Source: Davidsoniella eucalypti
Taxonomy: Eukaryota > Ascomycota > Sordariomycetes > Microascales > Ceratocystidaceae
Length of the DNA stretch: 64,000 bases
NCBI GenBank assembly: GCA_004009845.1
Contig: RMBW01000006.1
Location: forward strand, 548,842-612,841
Direction: 5' to 3'
The position numbers and the translations under genes are program-made. Positions 43,917 to 55,131 of this stretch are shown piece after piece (position 1 is the stretch's first letter; every line of letters begins with the position of its first letter). The notes under the pieces are model-generated. The model ran no database searches. It was given only the letters and a program-made list of their open reading frames with translations, and was not told the DNA's origin.

Positions 43917-45123
43917 CTACACACCAGTAGCTTCGCGGTAAAACGTTAGACTCCGACTCGCGCCGCCTGCGACGAAGAACTCATTACGTGCCAGCTTGGG
44001 TAGCCACCGGACGGCCCATAAGGGTTTATTCGTCTCGCTATGTGTAGCTACACAGTCCAGTCGATCGATGCTCCAGATCTTGATGCGGCCGTCGAGCGAG
44101 GCACTGGCGAGATACTCGCCTGAGTCGTTCCAGTCGAGTGATGTGATCCAGGCTGCGTGGCCACTGAGATTTCCAATGTGTTCACCGTGGGCAACGTCAT
44201 ATATTGCGATTATGTTGGAGTCGCCGGCTGTGGCAAGTCGGGTAGCTCCTGGTGAGAATGCTACAGCGCGGATAGGACGAGCAAGACCTGTAGACGTTAG
44301 GTGTTAGCATCGTAGTTTATAGCAAGATAACGTAGTAAGAAACTTACTTGTTAGAGAGTATATCAACCGGCCGGTATGTGTGTTGAACACATATGATGAT
44401 CCGTTCTGGTGTCCAGTGGCTACCAATCTCCCATCAACTGAGATGGCCACACTCGTGCCAAAGAACTCATTGAAGCCGTCAAACTCATGTTCGACCACCA
44501 TTTCGCCATTGACTGCCTTCCACACAACCACGCGGCTATCCACTGTAGTCGCCGCCATACGTTCTCCATTTTCACTCAACGCCACCGCCCAAACACCACT
44601 CCCCTTAGCCACCGTCGTCGTCTTAGCCGCGTCCTCACTACTACCACCATTGCCTTCACCAGACGTGACTGACAACGCCGTCAACAACTGCCACTCCGCC
44701 GCCGTTGACGCATCGCTCGTCCATACTTTGATGTTACCGCTGAACGATACGCTGGCAGCTAGTCGTCCATCACGCGATGCGCAGATGTGGTGACAACCTG
44801 TTGGATGCGCGCCTGGGATTGTTTGGATGAGTGGGAAGTCGGGCTTGGTCGAGTCGTGTATGGCGAGAGATGAACCGCCACTGACAGAGAGGATGGCTCG
44901 TGGCGTCACTGCGATGCCAAAGATATCTGCGTTGTGCGCTGTTGATTAAGGAAAGACGTAGTTAGTTTGAGGCAAGAGTTCTTAGGTATGAGGTGTGATG
45001 GATGGAGGTGACTTGGTAGGTCGACGCACCATTATCGATGGAATGCGCTGTCAAATATTGTTTAGACTAGATAATATGGTTAGTATGCGAAGATCAACCC
45101 TGACTAGAATAGATGCTCACCAT
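43917..45123 (-). CDS. ski8: Ski8/WDR61-type WD40 protein
   Basis: 333 residues from four exons: 45123-45121 (only the ATG), 45066-45030, 44938-44348 and 44287-43917. Introns have donors GTGAGC, GTGCGT and GTAAGT, and a TACTAAC branch site lies in intron 1. The ATG-only first exon is required because the next exon opens directly with SKQYLTAHSIDN, and fungal Ski8 begins MSKQYL. WD40 repeats run through the chain (GNIKVWTSD, VDSRVVVWK, GHAAWITSLDWNDSGEYLAS, LDGRIKIWS). Ski8 is a seven-bladed propeller of the cytoplasmic Ski complex, which feeds RNA to the 3'-5' exosome, and in several fungi it also helps start meiotic recombination. Length matches. Its start faces the queuosine salvage gene across 591 bases. 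Confidence 0.92.
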
Positions 45124-45714
45124 TGTCGATTCTCTTGCAATGATTTGTGTAGTTGAAGAAGACCTGCAAAGCTTCTAAAGGCGATGACGTTCGTTCTGGT
45201 GAAGCTCTTGCTTACCTTTGGCGGGGCAGGCGCGGGTTAACCAAACGTCTAGGGTTTATGATATATTATAGTTTTGGTACAAAATAACAACTAATAGTCG
45301 TTTAAGCAGGTGCAGCTCAGTTAAACATGTATACATGGCATAAAGGAGCAGCTACCCTGTTTCACTTCACCCTGAGTCGTAGACCATTGGTGGACTTCAG
45401 CTTTATGTTGACCATTGGAACATTTTGTCTTATTTATTCATCTTTCTTAGGGAGGTTTTTTTTTTCATCGGCCAACGCCCAAGTTTCATCGTGATTTTCT
45501 TGTCTTTTCATTCATCTGGTCTACGAGAAAAAAAAATAAGAAAACTAACAAGAAAAGGCCCCACCTACTCAGTCACTTTCACACCGAGTATTCCTCAACC
45601 GAAGCCTCTATAAAGTAGCCGTTGGCTTCTACCAGGCTTCTACCAGGCCTCTGAACGCGCATACAGGATACATCTTCACAGCTAGTTCATCCACCTTGGA
45701 ACCTGCCTTCAATT
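45124..45714. other. Divergent promoter region of ski8 and the queuosine salvage gene
   Basis: 591 bases, with T-rich sequence and a small repeat of TTCTACCAGG near 45630-45650. No gene is supported. Confidence 0.55.
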
Positions 45715-47009
45715 ATGTCAGATGACGAAGTTGACCCTGAACTTCTGGAATTGCTGCGGCAGCGCTTCCAGGGCAAGCCAAAGGAGACTGCCGAGCCCGA
45801 AACTCACGTTCTAGAGGATGTGGAGTATGTATACAATGACAGCATCGATGTCTCTATCGACATGCAGTCGACCAAGCAAGCCGCTGAGTCTATCTACCTG
45901 CAGATGACGGCCAAGAAGTTCTCGACCGACTCGTGGACAGATAACGAGTTGCACCCAAAGACCAAGGATTACAGTACGCTGGCTTTCATTGTGACGATGG
46001 ACCTGCTTAACTTTTGCTTCTGGAGTGAGAAATCTGAAGAGGAGCGTTTCGGTATTGAGTATAAGGGGAAGAAATGGACCGGCTATTGGGGGCTGGTTGC
46101 TGCTTTGCAAAGGGCATTGGATGAAGGTATGTTTGTTGTTGGCAACGCATCCGATGATATAACAATCAATGTGACTGACACTCTATCCCGCGAGAGTAGA
46201 TATCCCAATCACCAGCTCAGAGTTTTGGAAAAATGAGGATGAATTGACACTGGATGTCATGAAACACATCTTTCGAAGCGCTACAGATGAAGACGACCCT
46301 CTTCTATCGTCTCGTCTTAACATTCTGCGCGAAGCTGGCGCTGTTATGCATGAGGTAAGTTCATCTTTCATCCTTTGAAACTTACAGAGTTAGGATAAAA
46401 AACATAGTATCCCATGCATCAACGTCCTTTCTACCCATCCGACCCTTCATATGAAAGCTAATCCAGACCCTTCAGGATTTTGAGTGTAACTTTGAGATGC
46501 TTATTGAGTCGGCGAACGGATCGGCTGCTCGTCTAGTCAACACCCTTAGCGACCGTTTCCCGTGTTTTCGGGATGAAGCTGCCTGGCCCGGTCGGCGCCG
46601 TCCTGTACGTTTCCTCAAGCGTGCACAGATTCTTGTAGCCGATGTTTGGGCCGCCTTTGGCGGTACCTCATACGGTGCCTTCTGCGACATTGACAAACTC
46701 ACCACGTTTGCCGACTACCGTGTGCCACAAATCTTGAGCACCATGGGCTGTCTCATGTATAGTCCACCGCTATATGCCATGGTAATGGGCAAAGAAGTGA
46801 TCGAGAGCCGTACAAAGTATGAAATGCAGATTCGTGCGGCCAGTATCTGGTGTGTCGAGTTGATTCGGCGGGAGATCAAGCGGAATCATCCAGAAGCAGA
46901 TATCAATGCTGTCTTGATTGATTTCTATCTATATGATTCAATGAAGGCAATCGAAGCTGCTGGCAAAGAAACCATGCCACACCATCGTACACGAAGCGTT
47001 TGGTACTAA
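45715..47009 (+). CDS. qng1: Queuosine salvage protein Qng1 (DUF2419)
   Basis: 366 residues from exons 45715-46126, 46200-46354 and 46476-47009 (donors GTATGT and GTAAGT). The family releases queuine base from queuosine 5'-phosphate so that it can be reused for tRNA modification; fungi that possess it can scavenge queuine. Recognisable blocks are DLLNFCFWSEKSEEERFGIEY, GYWGLVAALQRALDEG, FRSATDEDDPLLSSRLNIL and, near the C-terminus, RVPQILSTMGCLMYSPPL with AVLIDFYLYD. The length is normal for the family (about 340-380 aa). The partner tRNA-guanine transglycosylase genes are not in this window. The junctions are supported by family continuity (ALDEG|DIPITSSEFW). Confidence 0.93.
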
Positions 47010-47153
47010 TATGGAATCGAATGATAATAGAATAAGGGACACTATAGACAAACATAATCATTCAAAGTACAATGGCAAGATTTTATTTCAAAACGTTATT
47101 CAAGTTTTTTAAAAAGAGAAGACGAAAAAAAAAAAGGTCCTATCACTGATATC

Positions 47154-47924
47154 TTATGACGACGGGAGCAAGCGTGGATTCAGAAGCATATCGATCTGCG
47201 CATCTTGAACATCCTTGTTCCCGTTCGCTTCCTCATGAATTAATGCGGCTAGAGTCTCTATGGGCGGATTAAGACCAAGACGATGAGCTCGTTCCCAGCG
47301 CTTCTTGCGCGAGATTCCGATACATGGCTAAATAAAAGAAAACCAGAAGATGTTGTTAGTTAACCATGATATACGAGAGGCAACTTTCGGAAATCGCTGC
47401 ATAATGATCCATACGATATAGCGATAACATTCTGAAAACCATATACTTACTCCATACTGTAGACTGGCATCGAAATACCTCAATATCTTCTCGTTGGTAT
47501 CGAGTTCTTCCTGGTGAACTCGAGTAGCTAGACTATCTCTTTCGATAGTTCTCCAATAACTCGAAATCTGATTCAGAGTCATACTTCCAGCAAGCCGGTA
47601 TTGTTGAGATCTTGGATCGTCGTCATCCAAGATATCTTGCTCGAAGCTAGCACTGACATCTCCCCCTTCTTTTCTATCGCCAGAACTATGTATAGCAAGG
47701 TTGGTACTCTCTTGAGAAAAACGATACTTTTCTTGACTCTCAAGACTATCTTGTGTAGAACCGGGCGAAGAAACGTAGGCATCGACATTTCCCTTCTTAG
47801 ATAACGCAGATCGTCGCTTACCATGGGCATTCTTCGCAGTCCGGTTCGCAAAGGATAATGTCGTCTGGAATTTCTGTTTCCCCCGATCGTCCCGCTGAAT
47901 CGAACTACGAGTCGTAGGAGTCAT
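47154..47924 (-). CDS. DNA polymerase delta subunit 4 (POLD4/Cdm1)
   Basis: 215 residues from exons 47924-47451 and 47327-47154 (donor GTAAGT, acceptor TTTAG, phase 0). The diagnostic C-terminal motif crosses the intron: LRYFDASLQYG then PCIGISRKKRWERAHRLGLN, the hallmark of the small fourth subunit of replicative polymerase delta. Near the N-terminus QTTLSFA resembles a degenerate PCNA-interacting peptide, as in other fungal homologues. The middle is charged and disordered. The subunit stabilises the polymerase and its PCNA contact in the nucleus. It is tail to tail with the queuosine salvage gene (144 bases apart). Confidence 0.88.
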
Positions 47925-49038
47925 TTCGTCTGAATTTTGTGCCGTTCTTGTTATGTTGAATTAGTTGAACAAAGTTGTGCTTATAATTTCGGATGTAAGG
48001 GTTATTGTGATGAGGGTTCGTGATCTTAGAAATGGGTCCAAAGGTAAAGTCTAGAGAAAACCTGTGATCATGATATTGTGGTACAGATGATGATTTTTCT
48101 TTTTCGAAAACTAGACTCTTTGAATAATGGTACAAGATATGAGGGGCAACAACTACGAAAAAAAAAACAAGCACTCATGTCATTACTATTTCCCGAAGCA
48201 CTCACTACTTTCTACCAACAAGTTGTTTCCGAAAACAGAACATCACGTGGGTAGCCCTATATACAAAACCCTACCTATCATTTTGTAAAATCGACCTTTA
48301 AAGAGAACCAAAAATTGTCTTCATTTGTTGTGGTAGTCATTCTAGGATTTAGATAACATGCACATATAATAGAGAGAAGGAAACATATCATTGACGTAAT
48401 TATAAAAAGACAATGAACCTGGATTAAACATACAGAAGACTCAAGACTTCTCCTGCATCATACTAAACAATAAATAAAAGCTCCACGTAATCCGTGGAAC
48501 AGTGAATAAGAGGAATAATGAGAGCTAAAAAGGTATAAGGCATAGAAGTGGCGTTTTAAGTACTGGGAAAAGACCGAGAAGAATAAAGAGTGTGTGCATG
48601 TGAGTTGGATGATAGATGAAGATATAAAAAGAGAGCTTGTGGCGCTTGGCGGGTGGAAAAGCTTCGAAACAGGACATAGGGGAAATCTAGACATGGTACT
48701 GTTTTGTCCGAACTTCATCACTTGGCCACTGGGAGGGAATAAATAAGAGTAAGAGAAGAAATGACAAGAGAAAGAGAAAAAAGAGACACGCAAGAAATAT
48801 CAAGGAACAGCCAGGATTCTAATGTCTTGATAATAAAAAAAAAAACAAAGCCCTACCGGTGTTCGTTGTCGGATGGTGTTGGGTTTTCCTCTGTAGAGTA
48901 GTACCAAGAGAGAATAGAAACATAGAAAAACGCTGCAGATAAACAACACTCAATGAAAATAGAAACCAAAGCGCCCCAAACTTCCAGAACTACTCCAAAT
49001 TAAACCGCATAGATAGGCTCACGCGAGACGGATCCGTT
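47925..49038. other. Intergenic: POLD4 promoter and cdc10 3' flank
   Basis: 1.1 kb, AT- and purine-rich on the plus strand; a CACGTG at 48245-48250 lies about 320 bases upstream of the POLD4 start. No gene is supported. Confidence 0.55.
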
Positions 49039-50198
49039 CTAGTATCCGTTAACGGCAGGCCGTTGAGAGTTGCGGCTCAACTCACGGTCAGCAGCAGGGC
49101 TAATGGGCCGACTTCCCTGGGCATTGCTCTCCTTCAGAGCCAGCAGTTGCTTAGCACGGAAAGTCTCGTAGTGGATCTGCGAAGTAGTCTCGATAAGATC
49201 CTGCAGGTGTGTCCGGAGCAGGAAGTTGCGCAGGTACACAAACTCGCAGTGGTTCTCATCCTCAACGTTGATGACACCCCAGCGGTTTTGGCGACCGCGA
49301 ACCTGCTTGCCATTGATGATGATGGACTTCTCGGAGCCGACGACAGCAAAGGGAATAAGATCCTAAGGTGATATTGTTAGCATGTGATAGAGGACATGGG
49401 GGTTGACATATGGTGTTTGACGTATATATGCTAAAATAGCTTACCTTGATCTGAGTGTTCATGGCCTTCTCTTCTTCATCGAACTCCTCGTTGTCGTAAG
49501 GGTACATCTTCAGGTTGTGGAAAGCAAACTCCTCCTTGATGCGCTGCTTGAAGACCTGACGCTCTTCCAGAGTTAGGGTATCAGCCTTGGCAATGACAGG
49601 AACAACGTTGACGACATCCGATAGCTTCTTCAGGACGACGATGTCCAGAGGCTTGAGGGTGTGGCCGGAAGGCTGGATGAAGAACAGGCAGCAGTGGATA
49701 CGGGTGTCTTGAATGTACCGCTCACGCTGAGCAGTGAGCTCTTTGCGTAGGTAGGCAGAATGCTGATCCTTGATGTACTTGACAATGGGATCCCAGCAGC
49801 GATCGTTGTTGATGATATCTCCGTAGCCAGGAGTATCGACAATGTTGAGGCGTAGGCGCACACCGTTCTCCTCGACGATGTGCGAGACGGCGTTGATCTC
49901 AGTGGTCGAGCGGATAGGCTCGTCGGGGAGCATGCGACCCTTGGAGTCAATTAGGTGCGAGGCAAACATGGTGTTGACCAGAGTTGACTTTCCGAGACCG
50001 GTTTGACCTGGAAGGACAGAATGTGTCAGTATTTCGGAGGTCCAGAGTAGACGAGGTATTGGGGGCACAGGAGCGAGAAATAAACGTACCAACGCAGATG
50101 ACATTGAACTGGAAACCGCGCTTGATCAGCTTCTTCTCGATCTGAGAAGTGATGCTGTCGAAACCGACGTGGCTATTGGGATAGATAGTAGCGGCCAT
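49039..50198 (-). CDS. cdc10: Septin, Cdc10/AspD class
   Basis: 331 residues from exons 50198-50090, 50007-49445 and 49362-49039 (donors GTACGT and GTAAGC). Septins are GTP-binding filament proteins at septa, hyphal tips and necks. The polybasic segment IEKKLIKRGFQF precedes the P-loop GQTGLGKST (residues 37-45, whose first Gly codon is split by intron 1); DTPGYGD and AKAD are the G3 and G4 motifs. The septin-unique element follows (GRQNRWGVINVEDENHCEFV). The short N-terminus and the absence of a C-terminal coiled coil indicate the Cdc10 class rather than Cdc3, Cdc11 or Cdc12. The tail is short and Ser/Arg-rich (RELSRNSQRPAVNGY). Confidence 0.93.
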
Positions 50199-50806
50199 TG
50201 TGACGGAAGCTGATGTAGTGGTAGTTCACGAAGTTTTTCAGAAGTTGTTTTTTTTCAGCTGTTGTTGTCAACGTGAAGTTGGCTGTGTTGAGCAGTGGGA
50301 TTAATTAGTATGGAAGAAAAGTTGGTGGCGTGGCGTAAAAGGGGTATCGCAAAGAGAAAAAAATATATGGCAGAAAATGAGTGAGGAATGCAAGAACACG
50401 AGAAATTGAATCCAGGTGTGCTTTCTTGATGCAACGACGTGACAATAATTAAGTAAACCACGTAACAAATAGATAACGAGGCCGATCGCAAGTGGACGAG
50501 GAAGAGAAGGAAAAGAGAAGAAGAAAGAAGGAGAAGAGGAAAACAGGAGAAGAAGGCTTGAGATTGAATTAAAACTAGAACCAAGGAGAGGGCTGCTTGC
50601 TGGGTTCTTTCTGTTATGTTTGGACACAGCGACCAAAATGGGAGAAAATAACAGGGCAGGAAAACAAGTATTTCTTTCTGGATCAGCAACCACAGGGACT
50701 TGCTGTCTTATTAGTATTATAGGCGCATGTTATACTGGAACGCTTCTAATCGCTACAGTGGCTGCATTGACCTCTGTGGATATATTGCACTTTGTTATTA
50801 TTACTA

Positions 50807-50833
50807 TTGTTGTTGTTGTTGTTGTTGTTGTTG
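50807..50833 (+). repeat. (TTG)9 microsatellite
   Basis: Nine uninterrupted TTG units between cdc10 and bL32m, preceded by less regular ATT/TTA trinucleotides. Confidence 0.95.
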
Positions 50834-51154
50834 ATACTTTGGCTGTTAGCGGAGTACAAGGTGTCACCACAGCGCGTAACTGCATGCTATAATCTTTGCT
50901 GCCGTTATCGTGGACAGAATAAATCACAACTACAACTACAGTAGAGGATGAATGGGTCGCAAGCTTGCCTCGTCCAGGGTCCGAATTGCTCTAGAATTGC
51001 GATCATTCATGGCTCCTGAATGACTGCCCGCTATTCCATCGACCTCATCCTTTAGTATTTGCTAGTAGCAAAGCTTCTTATTGGCATCGCAACTTGGAAG
51101 ACCCGAACCTTCCAGGGGTCCCTTCAATGGCCACTAGTTACTTTAGTTTCGTTT

Positions 51155-51181
51155 CTCTAGTTGCTCTAATTGCTCTAGTTG
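51155..51181 (+). repeat. Three tandem 9-bp units (CTCTARTTG)
   Basis: CTCTAGTTG, CTCTAATTG and CTCTAGTTG follow each other without spacing, about 510 bases upstream of the bL32m start. Confidence 0.9.
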
Positions 51182-51350
51182 CTAGCTTAGGAGCTTTGAG
51201 GAAGTTCCCTGGTTCCTGACTTGACTTTCATCTCACTTTGTAGAGCCCGCGAAAGGGGAAACGAAGGGGTCTACGCTAGTCTAATTGGTGCGAGACCATC
51301 CGTGCACCCAACTAACCGTGATTGGCCATAGGCTACCGTTGATGGCTCTC

Positions 51351-51358
51351 TCACGTGA
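51351..51358. promoter_or_regulatory. E-box palindrome TCACGTGA upstream of bL32m
   Basis: Perfect TCACGTGA, a strong Cbf1-type site in yeasts, with its core 331 bases before the bL32m ATG. It parallels the CACGTG 366 bases before uL30m. Function is inferred. Confidence 0.4.
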
Positions 51359-51688
51359 CCAGAATACAGAGGCTGCAACTTTGCCTACTGGCCGGCGCTA
51401 AAGTGCAGTCGCAAAGATGGGCCTGCAGATTCTCACGGCGAGCAAGGCTTTAGTGATCTCAAATCAAGGAAAAAAGAGTCGATCGTAGGCTTGATCCCAC
51501 TTTGCGGGATGTCGATAGTCCCAGAAGCTCTATATGCCATAAGCTGGGAACACTTCCTATAGTACTTGCTATACCATCGACGACATAAGACGAGCCCAAT
51601 TGGCCCTACTACCCGCCAAAAAAACATCCTGCGACCCCTCCTCCCCTCCATCTTCTGCCTAGACAGTACTGTGATCCCGTCGCTCAAC

Positions 51689-52161
51689 ATGGCCGTCAGC
51701 CAAGTTCGCATAGTCTCCATGGCCTCGACTATCGTCCCCCGTCTGTCAACTGCTTCCTTTTTCTCTTCAAGTTGGGTCAGAATCCACTCGCACACTGTCA
51801 ACATGACCATGCCATTTCTGCCCTCAATAACAATTCCCCTGCCGGGCATCAGCATTCAACTACCATCACTCCAGGATATTTGGGAGGGTATCCTGAAGGC
51901 TGTACCAAAGAAGAAGACTTCGCACATGAAGAAGAGACATAGACAGATGGCTGGAAAGGCACTTGAGGACACCAACTCCTTATGCACCTGTCCTGGATGT
52001 GGAAACACCAAGCGCATGCACCGCCTATGCCCTCACTGCATGAAGCGTAAGTTTAGCAGCGTCACAATACTTCAAGATAACTTGGCATATTGCTAACTGG
52101 ATATATAGGGATAAACGAGATCTGGAAGGAGGACAATCCGTCGGGAGTGTTCAAGCAGTGA
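51689..52161 (+). CDS. mrpl32: Mitochondrial large-subunit ribosomal protein bL32m
   Basis: 136 residues from exons 51689-52046 and 52109-52161 (donor GTAAGT, acceptor TATAG, phase 1 with a split Arg codon). The frame is open further upstream; the ATG at 51689 (MAVSQVRIVSMASTIVPRLS) is chosen because it begins an Arg/Ser-rich mitochondrial targeting sequence. The conserved part starts KKKTSHMKKRHRQMAGKAL and has the two zinc-binding pairs CTCPGC and CPHC, then ends INEIWKEDNPSGVFKQ. In yeast the precursor is cleaved by the m-AAA protease before mitoribosome assembly. Exon 2 supplies the final 17 residues. Confidence 0.92.
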
Positions 52162-52833
52162 ATCAACCAACTGCGGAAGTGGCGTTGAATAAACGAACTT
52201 GAGGAAAAACTAGAACTGTATATTATATGACGAATAACGAGCGCAGCAAGGCGCTTCCAAACCAGAGAGGGGATATGCAATGCGGTTCATACAAGGCCAC
52301 ATAATCGTACTTGTGTACTATATATCTGTATATCACAATGCTAGGCCAGCATTTAGACTCTATTGCAGAATAGGAGAGGCGGCAAAACATTCATTGCCGA
52401 CATCCATCATAGCATTTAGACTGGCAATACAATAACATGCCCATCAGCTAATCAATAAGAAATCGAAATCTAGCATACCAATATAATGATGTAAAGTGTC
52501 GGTGTCGTACGCCAAAATTATGGCGTCCAAGCTAGTGTGGCGCGTTTGAGTGGCGCAACTAAGAATGTGGCGCGTAGCGATACCTAGCTTGGACTTACAG
52601 AGCTAGAAGCTGCGAAATCTTCCTTTAACTCGAACAGTTCATCAACTCACAGCCCGGTATTTTGTAAATCGAAGCACAGCCGCATTTAACAGCGTCATCG
52701 TCATCGATATCGTTATCAACATCATTGCCTTCTTCGACGCTTTTATTTCTACCATCACTTCATATGCCGCTTTGTGTCAGATCGTCTGCCCTTCACCAAT
52801 AAGAAAAGACTCTTTGCGACGTCGAGTTGAGCC
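52162..52833. other. Intergenic: bL32m 3' flank and uba2 promoter
   Basis: 672 bases, AT-rich until about 52500, then a compact patterned stretch with an 11-bp dyad and three TGGCGC motifs (52525-52594). No gene is seen. Confidence 0.6.
52525..52594. promoter_or_regulatory. 11-bp perfect inverted repeat enclosing three TGGCGC motifs, upstream of uba2
   Basis: GTCCAAGCTAG (52525-52535) is mirrored exactly by CTAGCTTGGAC (52584-52594). The 48 bases between them contain TGTGGCGCGT twice and GAGTGGCGCA once. The dyad ends 240 bases before the uba2 ATG. It could be a clustered factor-binding site or a hairpin-forming remnant. Only the sequence pattern is certain. Confidence 0.6.
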
Positions 52834-55058
52834 ATGGAAGGATCCCATGCGCCAACGGAAGCTGGCTTGACGCCTGCACCAGCAGCAGCTGATATTGAAG
52901 CCATTGGAACTTCAACCCTAACCACCAACAGCCGGCCGATCTCCGTCTTGCGCGAGCAACAACATAAAGATGCAATCGGCATTCTCCTCCATCACAAGAT
53001 CAAGACAGTGCGTAATCAGTCTCCATATCCAAACGGCCGCTTCGCGACGCGCCCAGTTTTGCCACCAGTCAACTTGTTATCGTTGCGCAATACTTCCGTC
53101 ATAACTTTTTAGTTGCTTGCGCAAACTATGCATCGAGAACCTGCTTGTAAACACACAACGTAGCTAACAATACTATCGTCATCTATAGTCTCGAGTTTTG
53201 ATGGTTGGTGCCGGAGGTATTGGCTGCGAACTTCTCAAGAACCTCGTCTTAAGTGGCTTTGGCGACATCCACATCGTCGATCTAGATACTATCGACCTCT
53301 CGAACCTAAACCGCCAGTTTCTCTTCCGTCATGAACACATCAAAAAGCCCAAGGCTCTCGTTGCAAAGGAGGTTGCGCAACGATTCAACCCCAATGTCAA
53401 AATCACTGCATACCATGCCAATATCAAGGATGCTGAGTTTAGTCTCAAGTGGTTCAAGCAATTCACGCTCGTCTTTAACGCCCTCGACAACCTTGAAGCT
53501 CGACGACGTGTCAACAAAATGTGCCTGACGGCCGATATCCCACTGGTCGAGAGTGGCACTACAGGCTTCAACGGCCAAGTCCAGGTCATCAAAAAGGGAA
53601 TCACGGCTTGTTACGACTGTACGCCAAAGGAGACTCCCAAGACCTTTCCTGTGTGTACTATTCGTAGCACACCAAGCCAGCCCATCCACTGTATCGTGTG
53701 GGCAAAGAGTTACCTGCTTAATGAGATGTTCGGTGTTAGCGAAGATGAATCAGCGTTTGATCACTCAACTGATTCCGATAACGCCAAAGAGATTCAGGAG
53801 CTGCGTAAGGAGTCTCAGGCTCTAAAAGATATCCGAAACTCAGTCGGTACACAGGAGTTCTCAGAGAAGCTCTTCACCAAAGTCTTTACCACAGATATCA
53901 AGCGACTCCTCTCCGTGGAAGACATGTGGAAGAATAAACGGGCACCAATCCCATTGTCATACGATGATATATATCAAGTATCGAAATCTATGAATCCTCT
54001 AGAGGTTTTAAGAAAGGGGCAAGCTGAATGGGACATTGCTGAGAACTTGGCTGTTTTCATCGATAGTATTGAAAGATTAGGCAACCGAGTGCTCAACATG
54101 CGCGAGCAGTCTCCAAATGAACCTCCATGCATAACCTTTGACAAAGATGACGAGGATACGCTCGACTTTGTTGCTGCTGCTGCCAACATGCGAGCTCACA
54201 TCTTTGGTATTGGCTTAAAGTCACGCTTCGATATCAAGCAAATGGCCGGCAACATCATCCCCGCCATCGCCACCACTAATGCCATATCGGCCGGTCTCTG
54301 TGTTATTCAAGCATACAAGGTGCTTCAGGGCGAATATGACAAAGTCAAGGAGGTGTACTTGACGCCATTTGCGCCAAATAGACTCCTAGCTCCGGACAAA
54401 TCGCGGTTGCCCAACCCAGAGTGCGCAGTTTGTGGCCCGACTTATGTAATGCTCAGTGTTGACCTATCGAAAGCTACGCTTTCGGACCTTGTTAGTTTTC
54501 TAAGAAGCAAGCTTGGGTATGGAGAGAAGGACATTGTTGTTAGTAACGACGTTGGCCCATTGTATGATGTAGACGAAAATACAAATCTCCCCAAAAGGTT
54601 GGCAGATCTTGGTAAGTCTATACGAAAGGTTATCATGGGAATCATGTATAAAGTACGGTTCTAACAAAATCATAACAGGTATCAGTATGGATTCTTTCCT
54701 GGCCGTCATCGATGAAGATGACGAAGGCACCTTGGTCAACGTTCTTATCAATGTCCAGCAAAGTAGGGATGGACAAGTAGAAGCTATCCAAGCATTTGAC
54801 GACGAGGTCCCTACGATCCCGCTTGCTACCCGGCCTGTACCCAAGAAAGATTCAACCGATGACGACGACGATATTGTAGTGGCATCGGGCAGCGGCGGTA
54901 ATGGACTGAAACGACCACATGCCGATGACGATGACCTTGTAGAGGTCGTCGAGCCCAAGAAGGCCAAGACAGCTGATGTTAAAGGTGCTGACGTCGAGGT
55001 TGTGGATTCGACAGCAGTGCAGATGATTGAAGATGACGGCATCATCTTGATCGATTAA
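52834..55058 (+). CDS. uba2: SUMO-activating enzyme subunit Uba2
   Basis: 658 residues from exons 52834-53007, 53189-54611 and 54679-55058 (donors GTGCGT and GTAAGT). Uba2 pairs with Aos1 as the nuclear E1 that adenylates SUMO and carries it as a thioester. After a 58-residue leader come the nucleotide-binding motif VLMVGAGGIGCELL, DLDTIDLSNLNRQFLFR, a zinc-binding CxxC (CYDC near 199-202) and the catalytic-cysteine motif FPVCTIRSTPSQ (Cys about 214). The second zinc CxxC is PECAVC, followed by the ubiquitin-fold domain. The C-terminal tail is acidic with KRPHADDD and EPKKAKTAD, likely nuclear-import sequence. The N-terminal leader is longer than in most homologues (usually about 20 residues before SRVLMVGAG). 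Its stop is 73 bases from that of the converging reductase gene. Confidence 0.95.
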
Positions 55059-55131
55059 GATTGTACTAAAAAGCCATGATTGTGACTATTTTTTATAACT
55101 ATACTGACTTCTTTCTTTCTTCTTGTCTTGT

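Larger units (their letters stand above)
50199..51688. other. Divergent promoter region of cdc10 and bL32m
   Basis: 1.5 kb. Contains a purine-rich stretch at 50500-50560 (pyrimidine-rich on the cdc10 sense strand), a (TTG)9 microsatellite at 50807-50833, a 9-bp tandem triplet at 51155-51181, and TCACGTGA near the bL32m side. No gene is supported. Confidence 0.6.
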
